DNA of 64,000 nucleotides from Phycisphaerae bacterium. Lineage in GTDB: Bacteria > Planctomycetota > Phycisphaerae > JAJVII01. The stretch is taken from assembly GCA_022072085.1 (NCBI GenBank), contig JAJVII010000039.1:1-64000 (forward strand), in the 5' to 3' direction. The position numbers were made by a program, and so were the translations under genes. This document shows, one piece after another, positions 7,551-16,250 of the stretch; positions within the stretch are counted from its first letter, which is position 1; each line of letters starts with the position of its first letter. Below the pieces are notes generated by a model. That model worked only from the letters and a program-made list of their open reading frames with translations, had not been told where the DNA came from and ran no database searches.

Positions 7551-9692
7551 TCACTTTTCCCCGGCGGAGAACTCGTCGGCGCCCAGGTCGGGTTTGTCGC
7601 CGCGGGGCTGGCGGTCATAGTCGTCGGGCACGTCCTTCCCGGCGGTCCCCTTGTCGATGGCGTCGACGGCGCTGGCCTTGAGGTGCAGGTTGCCGTGGGC
7701 TGGGTCGACGAAGTAGTCGCTCACCTGCTTGACCAGGTTGTTGCGGACGTCGATCTTGCCTTCGTACTTCTCGATGGAAATCCGCGGCCCGCAGAAGAGG
7801 TTGTCGGCGACGACCAGGCCGTCGCTGGCGTTCAGGACGCGGACCAGTCGGCCCAGTCGGCTGGTCGGGTCGAAGACCGAGTTGTTGAGGACCCGGCAGT
7901 CGCGCGTGTGCTCGGCCAGGATGCTGCATTCGGGGCAACGGACGACGAAGTTGTTGCGGACGATCACGCCGTTGGCGTGGCGGCGGTTTTCGTCGCGGGC
8001 GCTGCTGTTGCCCAGGCAGATGCCGCTGTCGCAGTCGATGACCGCGTTGCGCTCGACGATGCAGTCGGTCGCGTTGTGCCAGAGGAAGATGGCCCCGCGG
8101 GCCGAGCCCGTCTTGCCGCGGATGCCGGTGAAGACGTTGTCGCTGATGACCCAGTCGCGGGCGTTCATCGCGTCGATGCCGCCGACGTAGTTGCCGCCGA
8201 AGTTGCCGGGGTTCTCCTTCTCGTACGGCTCGTCGTCCAGACGCTTGGCCCGGTCGTTGTAGAACAGGCAATACTGGATGCGGCAGCCGTAGGCGAAGTC
8301 GGCCTGCCCTTCCTTGTCGGGAACCGCGGGCCCCTTCACGTGCCGCTGCCAGACGTTGTGGCTGATCACGTTGTAGATCGTGATGCGGTCCACGTCGAGG
8401 TTGGAGTTGATCTTGATGCCGTTCTGTTTGATGTTCTGAACCGTCAGATCAGCCAGCGTGCAGTCGGAGCAGTGCGTGAAGCTGACGCCCTCGGTGTGTC
8501 GGCTGGCGGCGAAGTCAAGGACGACCTTCGTGCGGTCGCCGCCGGCGCTGCGGACGGCCACCCTGTCTGTGTGAATCTGAAGGGCCATCGGCATGCGGTA
8601 GACGCCGTCAGCCAGCAGGATCGTGCCGCCGGGCTGGACGGTCTTGGTCGCCTCCAGCAACTCGGCCGGCGTGCGGACGTTGATGACCTGCCCGGCCGGT
8701 TTGGGCAGGGGCGGGGCTTTGGGGAACCAGGCCTGCATCGGCGGGCCGGCGGGGGCGGGGTCGGCGTCGGGCCGGCTGGTCGAGGCGTCACCAGGCAGCG
8801 GCGCCCCCTTGGGCGCGGGCGGCGAGGCGCCGAGGATCTGCGTCGAGATCGCGCTGGGCGCCTTGCCCTCGAGCGCGACGTGGATGACCTCGGCGTAGGC
8901 CATCAGCGTCAGCCAGGTTCGCAGGACGTTGCCGTTGCGGGCCAGGCCGGCCTCGGTGTAGTCGGCCTGCCACTGCTTGGGGTTGCTGGGATGCACGCCG
9001 TCCTTGCTGATCGGCGTGGGGACCTCCCACTGGCTGAACGCGGCGAACTGCGGCAGCGTGCCGTTCCAGTCGTCCGGGCGGCGGTTGAGGACGTGGGCGT
9101 AGAAGTCGATCAGCGGCACGTGCAGGTCGGCGGCGATGCGGCGGTCGATCGCGACAGCCTGGCGGACCTTCTCGTCCAGACCGCTCATCGGCGGGATGGT
9201 GCTGAGGATGACGACCACGCCGCTGTCGAGGCACTTCTGCACGAGTGCGCGAAGGTTCTTCTCATACGCGGCCATGCTCTCGCGGCGGATGTCGTTGCTG
9301 CCGAACATGACGACCGCGACCTCGGGCTTGAGCGCCGCGATCCAGCGGTCAACGTTCTTGAGGCCCCAGCCGGCGGTCTGGCCGCCCTGGTTGCCCTTGT
9401 CGGGGCCTTTCCAGCGGTAGCACTCCCTCTTCATGCGGCCGTTGACCGCGTCCAGGGCGGCGGCGACGTCGGCCGGCAGACTGGACTTGTTGACGTACTG
9501 GAGCGGCGCGAAGTAGGCCATCGAGTCGGTGATCGAGTCGCCGATGTGGACGAGCACGCCCTTGTCGCCCTTGCATTCGGCGTGGACCCTGCGCATCGGC
9601 GCGACCCAGTCGGGGTCGGCGGCACGCAGGGCAGGGGTTGCGACGATCGAGGCGAGCATGAACGCGACCAGGCCGGCGGCGGTCTTTCGCAT
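7551..9692 (-). CDS. Secreted SGNH/GDSL hydrolase fused to a right-handed beta-helix
   Basis: Predicted 713-residue exported enzyme. The ATG at 9692 opens a signal peptide (MRKTAAGLVAFMLASIVATP) and has GGAAAGGA upstream; the frame extends far further up but without protein character. Residues about 25-230 are an SGNH esterase: HIGDSITD carries the nucleophile Ser, VVMFGSNDIRR is the Asn block, and DGVHPS supplies the catalytic Asp and His. A Pro-rich linker (about 255-310) leads to a beta-helix domain (about 315-700) of the pectate-lyase/NosD type, with ladders such as GVIVRNNFVVRCPECS. The pairing suggests deacetylation of a polysaccharide held by the helix domain. The substrate is not evident. 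It lies 177 bases upstream of the HAO-like gene and is probably a separate unit. Confidence 0.8.
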   Translation of the reverse strand: MRKTAAGLVAFMLASIVATPALRAADPDWVAPMRRVHAECKGDKGVLVHIGDSITDSMAYFAPLQYVNKSSLPADVAAALDAVNGRMKRECYRWKGPDKGNQGGQTAGWGLKNVDRWIAALKPEVAVVMFGSNDIRRESMAAYEKNLRALVQKCLDSGVVVILSTIPPMSGLDEKVRQAVAIDRRIAADLHVPLIDFYAHVLNRRPDDWNGTLPQFAAFSQWEVPTPISKDGVHPSNPKQWQADYTEAGLARNGNVLRTWLTLMAYAEVIHVALEGKAPSAISTQILGASPPAPKGAPLPGDASTSRPDADPAPAGPPMQAWFPKAPPLPKPAGQVINVRTPAELLEATKTVQPGGTILLADGVYRMPMALQIHTDRVAVRSAGGDRTKVVLDFAASRHTEGVSFTHCSDCTLADLTVQNIKQNGIKINSNLDVDRITIYNVISHNVWQRHVKGPAVPDKEGQADFAYGCRIQYCLFYNDRAKRLDDEPYEKENPGNFGGNYVGGIDAMNARDWVISDNVFTGIRGKTGSARGAIFLWHNATDCIVERNAVIDCDSGICLGNSSARDENRRHANGVIVRNNFVVRCPECSILAEHTRDCRVLNNSVFDPTSRLGRLVRVLNASDGLVVADNLFCGPRISIEKYEGKIDVRNNLVKQVSDYFVDPAHGNLHLKASAVDAIDKGTAGKDVPDDYDRQPRGDKPDLGADEFSAGEK

Positions 9693-9869
9693 GACGTGTC
9701 CTTTCCGATGGGGTCGGCCGGGAACCGATTCGACGTCGCAGGCCATCATCCCGTTAAACCGTCCGCAGGGCAAGCCGGGTCGCGGGTTGCGGATGGGCCC
9801 GGGGGCCTGCATAATGGCGGTCGGCCGGGGCATAGAATGGCTGCGGGGCCGACAGTCGGCGGAGGTGTG

Positions 9870-10931
9870 ATGAGCGGGAGCAAGCCTACGACGCGGAAGC
9901 TCACGCCCGAGCAGTGGGAAAACCTGCCGGACGAGCAGTTGCTGAGCATCCGCATCCGCGACCTGGGCCTGTCGGTCGAGGGCTCGTGGCTGGCCCCGCG
10001 GATCGAGCAGCTTCATGCGGAGTTGGAATCGCGCGGGATCACCTTCCGCCCGCCCTGCTACCTGGCCGACGAGTGGCTCTGCCCCGACCGCGTGCCGATG
10101 ATCGGCATCCCCTTCTACCTGGCCCACCCGCGGCTGCGGCAGCTCGAACAGAAGATGATGCTGGAAGTGGAGGGCGGCACCGAGCCGTGGTGCATGAAAC
10201 TGCTGCGCCACGAGACCGGCCATGCGATCAACTACGCCCACGAGTTCTTCAGGCGGACCCGCTGGCGGAAACTGTTCGGGCCGATCTCGCTGCCTTACGA
10301 CGTGCACACCTACGCGACGCAGCCGTACTCCCGGCGATTCGTCGTTCACCTGAAGGACAACTACGCCCAGGCCCACCCGGAGGAGGACTTCGCCGAGACG
10401 TTTGCGGTCTGGCTGGACCCAGCCAGCCACTGGTCGCAACGCTACGCCGGCTGGCCCGCGCTGCGCAAGCTCCAGTACGTCGACCACTTGATGGCAGGCG
10501 AGGGGACCACGCCGCCGCGGGTCACGCTGCGCGAGGAGCTGAACCCCGCGCGGCGGATGACCTCGACGCTGGCCCAATACTACAACCGGCGGCGGAGCTA
10601 CTTGCGCGAGGGGTTCCCGGGCTTCTACGACCCGGGGCTCCAGAAGCTGTTTGTCAACGCACCGCCGGGCAGCCACCGCGAGCCGGCGTCGGCGTTCCTG
10701 CGGCGGTGGCGGCGACATCTGGTCAACAGTGTTTGCATGTGGACGGCCGATAGAAAATATGACGTCGATGAGTTGCTCCGCTTGCTCGTCCGCCGATGTG
10801 ACGCCCTGGGCCTGCACGTCCACAAGGGCGAAGTCGAGACGGCCGGCGAGGTGGCGGCGTTCCTGACGGCCAGCATGAACCGCGTCCACAACTTCGAATT
10901 TGAGTCTGTCGCGCCCGAGCCGCAACGATGA
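9870..10931 (+). CDS. Putative zinc metallopeptidase
   Basis: A 353-residue protein with no signal peptide, so probably cytoplasmic. The ATG at 9870 is preceded by GGAGG; the very long upstream open frame is antisense to the esterase gene. The zinc site is HETGH at residues 114-118 in LLRHETGHAINYAHEFF, and EEDFAETFAVWLDP (171-184) probably gives the third ligand. The stop overlaps the start of an ATP-grasp gene by 4 bases, so the two are translationally coupled. From memory such metallopeptidases are often paired with ATP-grasp peptide ligases, which suggests a small-peptide synthesis and trimming system, or processing of a peptide tag. The substrate cannot be read from the sequence. Confidence 0.7.
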   Translation: MSGSKPTTRKLTPEQWENLPDEQLLSIRIRDLGLSVEGSWLAPRIEQLHAELESRGITFRPPCYLADEWLCPDRVPMIGIPFYLAHPRLRQLEQKMMLEVEGGTEPWCMKLLRHETGHAINYAHEFFRRTRWRKLFGPISLPYDVHTYATQPYSRRFVVHLKDNYAQAHPEEDFAETFAVWLDPASHWSQRYAGWPALRKLQYVDHLMAGEGTTPPRVTLREELNPARRMTSTLAQYYNRRRSYLREGFPGFYDPGLQKLFVNAPPGSHREPASAFLRRWRRHLVNSVCMWTADRKYDVDELLRLLVRRCDALGLHVHKGEVETAGEVAAFLTASMNRVHNFEFESVAPEPQR

Positions 10932-11935
10932 ACCACCCCATGAAGGTCACGCTGCTGATGGACCAGGCGTGGCTGCCCGCGCACGATCCGCAGCTCCTGG
11001 CCGACGAACGCTCGCCCATGACCGAACGGCACGTCGCGATCAGCCTGAGGAACCTTGGCCACGAGGTCACCGTGCTGCCGGTCGACCGCGACCTGCCCGG
11101 GCTGGTGCGGGCGCTGACGGAGAACCCGCCGGACGTGGTGTTCAACCTGGTCGAGCAGTTCGCCGGCGAGCGGCGGCTGTCGGCCAACGTCGTCGGCGTG
11201 CTGGAGGCGATGGGCGTTCCGTTCACCGGCGCTGGGTCCAAAGCGATCATGCTCTGCCAGGACAAGGCGCTGTGCAAGGAACTGCTGGCGCACCACCGCA
11301 TCCGCTCGCCGCGGTTCGTGGCGATGGCGCCGGGGCACACGCCGCGCGTGCCTAAGCGGGCCCGTCTGCGCTACCCGCTGATCGTCAAGCCGGTGATGGA
11401 GGAGGGCTCCGAGGGCATCGTCAAGGACTCGCTGGTCCGCAGCGACGAGGAACTGGCCGACCGCGTCCGGCTCATCCACCAGACATGGAACCAGGTGGCC
11501 ATCGCGGAGGAGTACATCGACGGGCGGGAACTCTACGTCGCGGTGATGGGCAACGAGCGGCTGAAGGCGTTCCCGCCGCGCGAGCTGGTCTTCGGCGGCG
11601 GTTCGCCCGACGCTCCGCGGATCGCGACCGGCCGGGTCAAGGCCGACGAGAAGTACCGCCAGAAGTGGAACATCACGTACGGCTTCGCCGAGCTGGAGGC
11701 GAAGCTGGCCGCCCGCATCGACGCGCTGGCTCGCAACGTCTGCCGCGTGCTCCAGCTTCGCGGCTACGCCCGGCTGGACCTGCGTGTCACCGACGCCGGG
11801 CAGATCAACGTGCTGGAGGTCAACGCCAACCCGGACATCGCCTGGGGCGACGAGTTCGCCGAGTCGGCGCTCAAGGGCGGGCTGGCCTACGAGCCGCTCA
11901 TCGACCGCCTGCTCAGCCTGGCGTTGAGCCGCTGA
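10928..11935 (+). CDS. D-Ala-D-Ala ligase-like ATP-grasp enzyme
   Basis: A 335-residue ATP-grasp ligase. The N-terminal domain (to about residue 110) is followed by the central ATP-binding part with the Lys of YPLIVKPVMEEGSEG, the lid region AIAEEYIDGRELYVAVMG, and the metal-binding C-terminal motif NVLEVNANPDI (Glu and Asn ligands). Length and layout fit the D-alanine-D-alanine ligase family. Its coupling to a metallopeptidase rather than to mur or fts genes argues against it being the housekeeping Ddl. An amino acid or peptide ligase that makes a dipeptide or a modified peptide is more likely. ATGA overlap with the upstream gene. Confidence 0.75.
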   Translation: MNHPMKVTLLMDQAWLPAHDPQLLADERSPMTERHVAISLRNLGHEVTVLPVDRDLPGLVRALTENPPDVVFNLVEQFAGERRLSANVVGVLEAMGVPFTGAGSKAIMLCQDKALCKELLAHHRIRSPRFVAMAPGHTPRVPKRARLRYPLIVKPVMEEGSEGIVKDSLVRSDEELADRVRLIHQTWNQVAIAEEYIDGRELYVAVMGNERLKAFPPRELVFGGGSPDAPRIATGRVKADEKYRQKWNITYGFAELEAKLAARIDALARNVCRVLQLRGYARLDLRVTDAGQINVLEVNANPDIAWGDEFAESALKGGLAYEPLIDRLLSLALSR

Positions 11936-11965
11936 GGGCAGCGGCGTCCCGGGGACTCGCCGGGA

Positions 11966-12238
11966 GATTCCCACCACAGAGGCACGGAGACACAGAGATG
12001 ACAAGAAGAGAAAGCATCCGCAGATTACGCAGATTCAGGATGGGGGGGGAATGTCGGGCGAAGACGAACCGCCAATGGACGCGAATCGACGCGAATGAGA
12101 AATCAGGGATCCTAAATCTGAGTTCTCTCTTTTCCCCATTCGAGTCCATTCGCGTGCATTCGCGGTTCTCCCCCTTCCTCTCTTCTTCATGCTTTCGGTC
12201 TCGTCTTCTCGGTGTCTCTGTGCCTCGGTGGTGAATAT
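11966..12238. repeat. Modular intergenic repeat with nested inverted arms
   Basis: The 343-base gap here is filled by a composite repeat. Its outer arms, CACCACAGAGGCACGGAGAC from about 11972 and its near reverse complement ending at 12233, enclose a module CATCCGCAGATTACGCAGAT and inner arms (12066-12099 against 12137-12170) built from repeats of CGCGAATG. The same modules in the same order occur on the opposite strand at 49931-50128. Translations of such elements appear in databases as spurious proteins with HRGTEAQRR-like text. No gene is present. The nested palindromes suggest a non-autonomous mobile element or a long structured RNA. Confidence 0.75.
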
Positions 12239-12278
12239 TTCTTATACCGGATTCAGTCGCCGGGAATCCCGGGCCGCT

Positions 12279-13091
12279 CTACCGCTTGAAGATGTCCTTC
12301 ACCTCGAAAGTCACGTCGCGGGTCTCGCTCTCGGTGACGATCTCGAAGCGGAACGCGCTGTGAACCTGGTCGCCGGACAGGGGGAACTTGGCCGTGTAGG
12401 TGCCGGTCTTGCCGAAGGGCTCGCCCTCGGTCCATCGCCCGCCGCCCAGGGTCGTGCCGCCGGGGTCCAGGGCGAAGACCTGCTCGATGAACGGGCTGCC
12501 CGTGCCGGCCGTCGTCCGCTTGTAGCTCAGCGTCACGGTGAGCTGCCGCGAGCTGCTCATCTGGAGGTTGGTGATGCGCACCGAGATGCCCTGGCCGATG
12601 TCCTTGAAGTCCTCCATCACAACCGCCGGCAGCGAGACCTGGACGCGCTTGCGGGCGATGATGACGTCGGTGTCCAGCGTCAGCGTCCCGATGCGCGTGG
12701 CGTCCCTGAGTAGTTCGATGCGCGGGACCTCGACCTGGCCGACGCCCTCGTGGATCGCGTTGTAGGCGGCGTAGCTGCTGTAGGGGCTGATCTTGGGGGT
12801 GATGTCCTCGCCCTTCTCGTCGGTGATCTTGTTGACGCGGAGCCGCTTGTAGACCGCCGCCACGTCCGCGTCGGAGGGGACCTCCAGCGAGCCATCGAGC
12901 TGGAGGCTGTAGCGCGAACGGGTGTCGTCGCCCAGGTCCACGTCGCCGCTGGTCTTCAGCCTGCCCCAGACCAGGCTGTAGCCGTTGGACTTGAACGCGG
13001 GCCCCTCGGCCTTCTCCCCGGGCTTGCCCGCCAGCAGCAGGACGGTCGTCGCGAGCACCACAGCCGCAGCCAGCAGAATGCGACGGAACAT
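12279..13091 (-). CDS. Secreted protein of unknown function
   Basis: A 270-residue protein with a clear N-terminal signal sequence (MFRRILLAAAVVLATTVLLL). I do not recognise the family. The rest is mostly beta-strand-like with no Cys and no catalytic motif; the C-terminal third (KTGTYTAKFPLS, then FEVKDIFKR) resembles an Ig-like or beta-sandwich fold. It follows a modular repeat and precedes nothing in its own direction within 40 bases, so it seems to be a single-gene unit. The next gene upstream, a phosphatase, is on the same strand about 120 bases away and could be co-transcribed. Confidence 0.6.
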   Translation of the reverse strand: MFRRILLAAAVVLATTVLLLAGKPGEKAEGPAFKSNGYSLVWGRLKTSGDVDLGDDTRSRYSLQLDGSLEVPSDADVAAVYKRLRVNKITDEKGEDITPKISPYSSYAAYNAIHEGVGQVEVPRIELLRDATRIGTLTLDTDVIIARKRVQVSLPAVVMEDFKDIGQGISVRITNLQMSSSRQLTVTLSYKRTTAGTGSPFIEQVFALDPGGTTLGGGRWTEGEPFGKTGTYTAKFPLSGDQVHSAFRFEIVTESETRDVTFEVKDIFKR

Positions 13092-13212
13092 GGCTTCCCC
13101 TTCAACAGTGACCGATGCGAGACGGAATAGTCTTGTCCTTCGGGCGGGCCCCAGAGTGACATGATAGTTTCCGGGCGACCGCCTGCAACCCCATTCCCGG
13201 CGCCGGCGGACC

Positions 13213-14160
13213 TCACGGGGCGGCCTCTGCCGGCTGCGTCGTCGGCGCTTCGCGCAGCAGCACGCGGGGCTCGCGGCCCTGCCGTACCTCGCTGTAGACG
13301 CCGCGGTCGACGACCAGGCAGGCGGCCGGCCCGCCGTAGAACCTGGACATGCCCACGTCGATGCGGAACAGCCGCCCGCCGGCGACGCACTGCACGCCGT
13401 CGGTGTCGACGGTGTGCCCGATCACCAGATGGCGCGCCCCCAGCCGCGGCAGGATGATCGCCAGCTTGCGGGCGACGACTTCGGGTTCGCCGACGGCCAG
13501 GCCGCGGTCCCACACCGGCCCGTCGGCTTCCATGCCCAGGCCTTCCATTTCCCCGCGGGCCAGTTGCTCGCGCATCGCCCGGTTGATCTTCTCCAGCGGC
13601 ATCTTCGAGACGGCCAGCGAAATGCCCGCGTGCACGAACGCCACGTCGTTGATGCGGATGACCGTGTTGTGCGTGCGCAGCCATCGGCCGTAGTGGCCGG
13701 CGGGGCTCATCGCCTCGCGGTAGGGTCCCTCTCCGCCGAAGGCCTCGACCTCAGCCGGGTTGACGTAGCGCCAGTCGCCCAGGGGGACCATGACCTCGTG
13801 GTTGCCCAGCAGCGGGTGGACCATCCCCCCGGTCTTGGCGGCCTGGGCTTCGAGTTTCATAAGCAGGTCCATCCCCTTGCGCGAGTCGGGCCCACGGTCC
13901 AGCACATCGCCGGTCTGCACCAGGTGCGTCCGGCCGCCGATCCAGTTGTCCTGCTCGTCGATCACGCCGGCGGCCCGCAGCACCGCGACGAACTGGCCGA
14001 AGTCGCCGTGAACGTCGCCGACCGCGACGATGCGATCGACGCCGGTCCAGACGCAGTCGGGCTGGCTGGTCGGTTGTGTGGTGGGCGCCGCGGCCCGGAC
14101 GGTCTGCGGCAGCACGGTCAGCAGGGCGGAGAGCAGGGCGGAGGCGAGCATTTTTCGCAT
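13213..14160 (-). CDS. Secreted SLP-type metallophosphoesterase
   Basis: Predicted exported phosphatase of 315 residues. The start is set at MRKMLASALLSALL, the beginning of the signal peptide. The calcineurin-like metal motifs appear in order: VGDVHGDF, QTGDVLDRG, LLGNHEVM, FVHAGIS and VIGHTVDT. The overall pattern resembles Shewanella-like protein phosphatases. Thr-Thr-Gln-Pro segments flank the domain at both ends, as in other secreted proteins here. It would act in the periplasm; the substrate, phosphoprotein or small phosphoester, is unknown. Confidence 0.8.
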   Translation of the reverse strand: MRKMLASALLSALLTVLPQTVRAAAPTTQPTSQPDCVWTGVDRIVAVGDVHGDFGQFVAVLRAAGVIDEQDNWIGGRTHLVQTGDVLDRGPDSRKGMDLLMKLEAQAAKTGGMVHPLLGNHEVMVPLGDWRYVNPAEVEAFGGEGPYREAMSPAGHYGRWLRTHNTVIRINDVAFVHAGISLAVSKMPLEKINRAMREQLARGEMEGLGMEADGPVWDRGLAVGEPEVVARKLAIILPRLGARHLVIGHTVDTDGVQCVAGGRLFRIDVGMSRFYGGPAACLVVDRGVYSEVRQGREPRVLLREAPTTQPAEAAP

Positions 14161-14245
14161 GGCCGATTCCCCTTGCAGAGCGAACGCGAATGCGCCGAAG
14201 CACTGTCGCCATTGTAGCGACCTGGTCACCTTGGCGGGCTGCGAA

Positions 14246-14277
14246 ATGGGCCTGCCCGCGGGGTGAAGCGGGAGGCC
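14246..14277. other. Hairpin upstream of small acidic gene
   Basis: GGGCC and CCCGC segments pair with GCGGG and GGCCC across a short loop, giving a GC-rich hairpin in the divergent region. It has no U-run on either side, so it is not a convincing terminator. It may be a leader structure for the gene starting at 14323. Confidence 0.25.
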
Positions 14278-14322
14278 CCGATCGGCCGATATTGGCAGCA
14301 GAGGGGGCCCCGGGAGACTGGC

Positions 14323-14700
14323 ATGTCCACCATCGGCTCAGGGATTGCCGGCTCGATCGCCTCCACGCCGCTGGGCAGCAAGGAGCGTACGACCCAGACG
14401 CAGGCCGATCACGCCGAGCAGGCCGCCAAGGCCCGCAAGCTGGCCCAGCTCGTCGAGGCCCATCGGCACGAGGTCGAGGACACCGAGCAGACCGAATTGG
14501 AGTCGGTGCTGCCTGACGAGCGCCGCCAGAGGCGTCGCCGGGGCCAGCGGCCCGGCCATGAGGAGCCGGACGAGCAGGCCTTCGAGCCGCTGGATCAGGT
14601 CGAGCTGGAATCGGCGGCCGCCCCGCCGGATGAGAAGTCGCCGCCGCCCCCGCCTCTGACGCCCCCTTCGACAGGCGGCCTGCTGGACGTGGAAGCCTGA
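14323..14700 (+). CDS. Small hydrophilic protein of unknown function
   Basis: A 125-residue protein that starts at an ATG preceded by GGGAG at good spacing. It is rich in Glu, Arg and Gln (for example LVEAHRHEVEDTEQTELESV) with a Pro-rich tail ending in LLDVEA. The middle is probably helical or coiled coil. There is no membrane segment or Cys. It is not a family I can name. Codon use looks like its neighbours, which supports a real gene, but a spurious frame cannot be excluded. Confidence 0.5.
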   Translation: MSTIGSGIAGSIASTPLGSKERTTQTQADHAEQAAKARKLAQLVEAHRHEVEDTEQTELESVLPDERRQRRRRGQRPGHEEPDEQAFEPLDQVELESAAAPPDEKSPPPPPLTPPSTGGLLDVEA

Positions 14701-14709
14701 GGCGGCGAG

Positions 14710-14817
14710 GGAATTTCAGATTTCAGATTTTCGATTCTCGATTGAGGAGAGAGATGGGGCCTGTCCGGTTCCCGAATCTGCAATCTTCAATCTGCAATCT
14801 TCAATTCCAGATTCCCC
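14710..14817. repeat. AT-rich intergenic repeat island (AGATTT/CAATCT type)
   Basis: Tandem CAGATTT and GATTCTCGATT units (14714-14745) face tandem CAATCTTCAATCTG units (14780-14815) on the other strand, so the island is a loose inverted repeat. It is far more AT-rich than the surrounding genes. It lies between the small acidic gene and dapF. No protein is encoded. Confidence 0.6.
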
Positions 14818-14932
14818 TTCCTGGCCGTGCGGCCCTTGCCTTTATCCCCCCGCTGATTCTGCTATAATGCCTCTCCCAACTGTGCTGCCCGACGGCGTTG
14901 CCCGCGGGCTCTGGGATCCCAGGAGCAAGACG

Positions 14933-15883
14933 ATGGCCATCCGCAGAACCAAGACCCGTCGCAAACCCTCAAGCGGCCGATCCGGCGCCCGCGCGACGAC
15001 GGCGGCGCCGGCGCCGACCTACGCCTACGACGGCAGCGTGCTGCCCTTCGTGAAGATGCACGGGCTGGGCAACGACTACGTCTACGTCGATCTTTTCGCG
15101 ACGCCGGAACTGCCGGCCGACCCGGCCGACCTGGCCCGGCGGCTGGCCAACCGGCACTTCGGCATCGGCAGCGACGGGCTGATTCTGGTCGGGCCCAGCG
15201 ACAAGGCAGACCTGAAGATGACCATGTTCAACGCCGACGGCAGCGAAGGGGCCATGTGCGGCAACGGCATCCGCTGCGTCGCCAAGCTCGGCTACGAGTC
15301 GGGCTACGTCCGCAGCGAGCGCGTCGCGATCGAGACGGCCAGCGGCGTCAAGACCGTCGAGTTGATCACCGGCGACGGCCGCGTCGAGGCGGTGCGCGTC
15401 AACATGGGCGTGCCCAACCTGGCCCCCAACACGATCCCGGTGAACCTGCCGGGCGAGCGCGTCGTCGGCGTGCCCTTCATGGTCAAGGACCGCCGCTTCG
15501 ACGTCACCTGCGTGTCGATGGGCAACCCGCACGCGGTGGTCTTCTGCGAGGACGCGATGGAACTGGATCTCAAGAAGTACGGGCCGGCGATGGAGAACCA
15601 CCCGATGTTCCCCGACCGCGTCAACGCCCACTTCGTCAGGGTCCACAGCCGCGGCGAGGTGACCATGCGCACCTGGGAGCGCGGCAGCGGCGCGACGCTG
15701 GCCTGCGGGACCGGTGCGTCGGCCGTCTGCGTCGCCGGGGCGTTGAACAAGCTGACTGACCGCCAGATCATCGCCCACCTGCCCGGCGGCAACCTGGAGT
15801 TGAACTGGGACGCAGCCGCCAACAACGTGTTCATGACCGGACCGGCCACCGAGGTCTACCGCGGGCAGTGGATCATCAGTTGA
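14933..15883 (+). CDS. dapF: Diaminopimelate epimerase
   Basis: Interconverts LL- and meso-diaminopimelate for lysine and peptidoglycan synthesis in the cytoplasm. The two catalytic Cys are visible in MFNADGSEGAMCGNGIRC and GSGATLACGTGASAVC. The family's usual N-terminus (FVKMHGLGNDYVYVDLF) begins at about residue 40. Before it stands an unusual basic, Ser/Ala-rich extension (MAIRRTKTRRKPSSGRS). The start at 14933 is supported by AGGAG seven bases upstream; an internal start nearer to the core lacks such a site. The 316 residues therefore exceed the usual 270-280. A cupin and two M20D amidohydrolases follow on the same strand with gaps of 15-35 bases. Confidence 0.93.
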   Translation: MAIRRTKTRRKPSSGRSGARATTAAPAPTYAYDGSVLPFVKMHGLGNDYVYVDLFATPELPADPADLARRLANRHFGIGSDGLILVGPSDKADLKMTMFNADGSEGAMCGNGIRCVAKLGYESGYVRSERVAIETASGVKTVELITGDGRVEAVRVNMGVPNLAPNTIPVNLPGERVVGVPFMVKDRRFDVTCVSMGNPHAVVFCEDAMELDLKKYGPAMENHPMFPDRVNAHFVRVHSRGEVTMRTWERGSGATLACGTGASAVCVAGALNKLTDRQIIAHLPGGNLELNWDAAANNVFMTGPATEVYRGQWIIS

Positions 15884-15915
15884 CCCGGCCCGCCCGTTTC
15901 GGAGCCGCCTGAGCG

Positions 15916-16236
15916 ATGATCACCGACGTCCGGCAACACTACCGTTTCGACGGCGAGAAATTCGCCAGGAGCAACCTGGTCGAGACCGGCCAGCTCTTCG
16001 CCGACGTCTACTGCTTCGAGGCCGGTCAGTCCCAGCCGCCCCACACCCACGACGGGGCCACCAAGATCTACTATGTGATCGAGGGCACGGGCCTGTTCAC
16101 GCTCGGGCCCGACGAGCGGCACGTGTCGGCCGGCGGGTTCGTCTGCGCCGGGCCCGGCCAGGTTCACGGCGTAAGCAACCCTGGCCCGGGACGACTGGTC
16201 ACGCTGACGGTAATGGCGCCCAATCCGAACAAGTGA
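15916..16236 (+). CDS. Small cupin protein
   Basis: A 106-residue single-domain cupin. Motif 1 is PPHTHDGATKIYYVIEGTG with the metal-binding His and Glu; motif 2 is GPGQVHGVSNPG with a further His. Small cupins can be sugar isomerases, dioxygenases or binding proteins, and nothing here decides among them. It sits 32 bases after dapF, and its stop overlaps a GTG that could start the next gene, so it belongs to the dapF-M20D unit. Confidence 0.8.
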   Translation: MITDVRQHYRFDGEKFARSNLVETGQLFADVYCFEAGQSQPPHTHDGATKIYYVIEGTGLFTLGPDERHVSAGGFVCAGPGQVHGVSNPGPGRLVTLTVMAPNPNK

Positions 16237-16250
16237 GCCGCGAGGAACGA

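Noticed and set aside
7410-9869. Very long plus-strand open frame ahead of the metallopeptidase
   Set aside because: It is antisense to the SGNH/beta-helix gene, has Val/Ala/Asp-rich text typical of a GC-rich shadow, and a good ribosome site supports the start at 9870.
10928-11935. Housekeeping D-alanine-D-alanine ligase (ddl)
   Set aside because: No cell-wall genes are nearby and it is coupled to a metallopeptidase; the fold fits, but the substrate claim does not.
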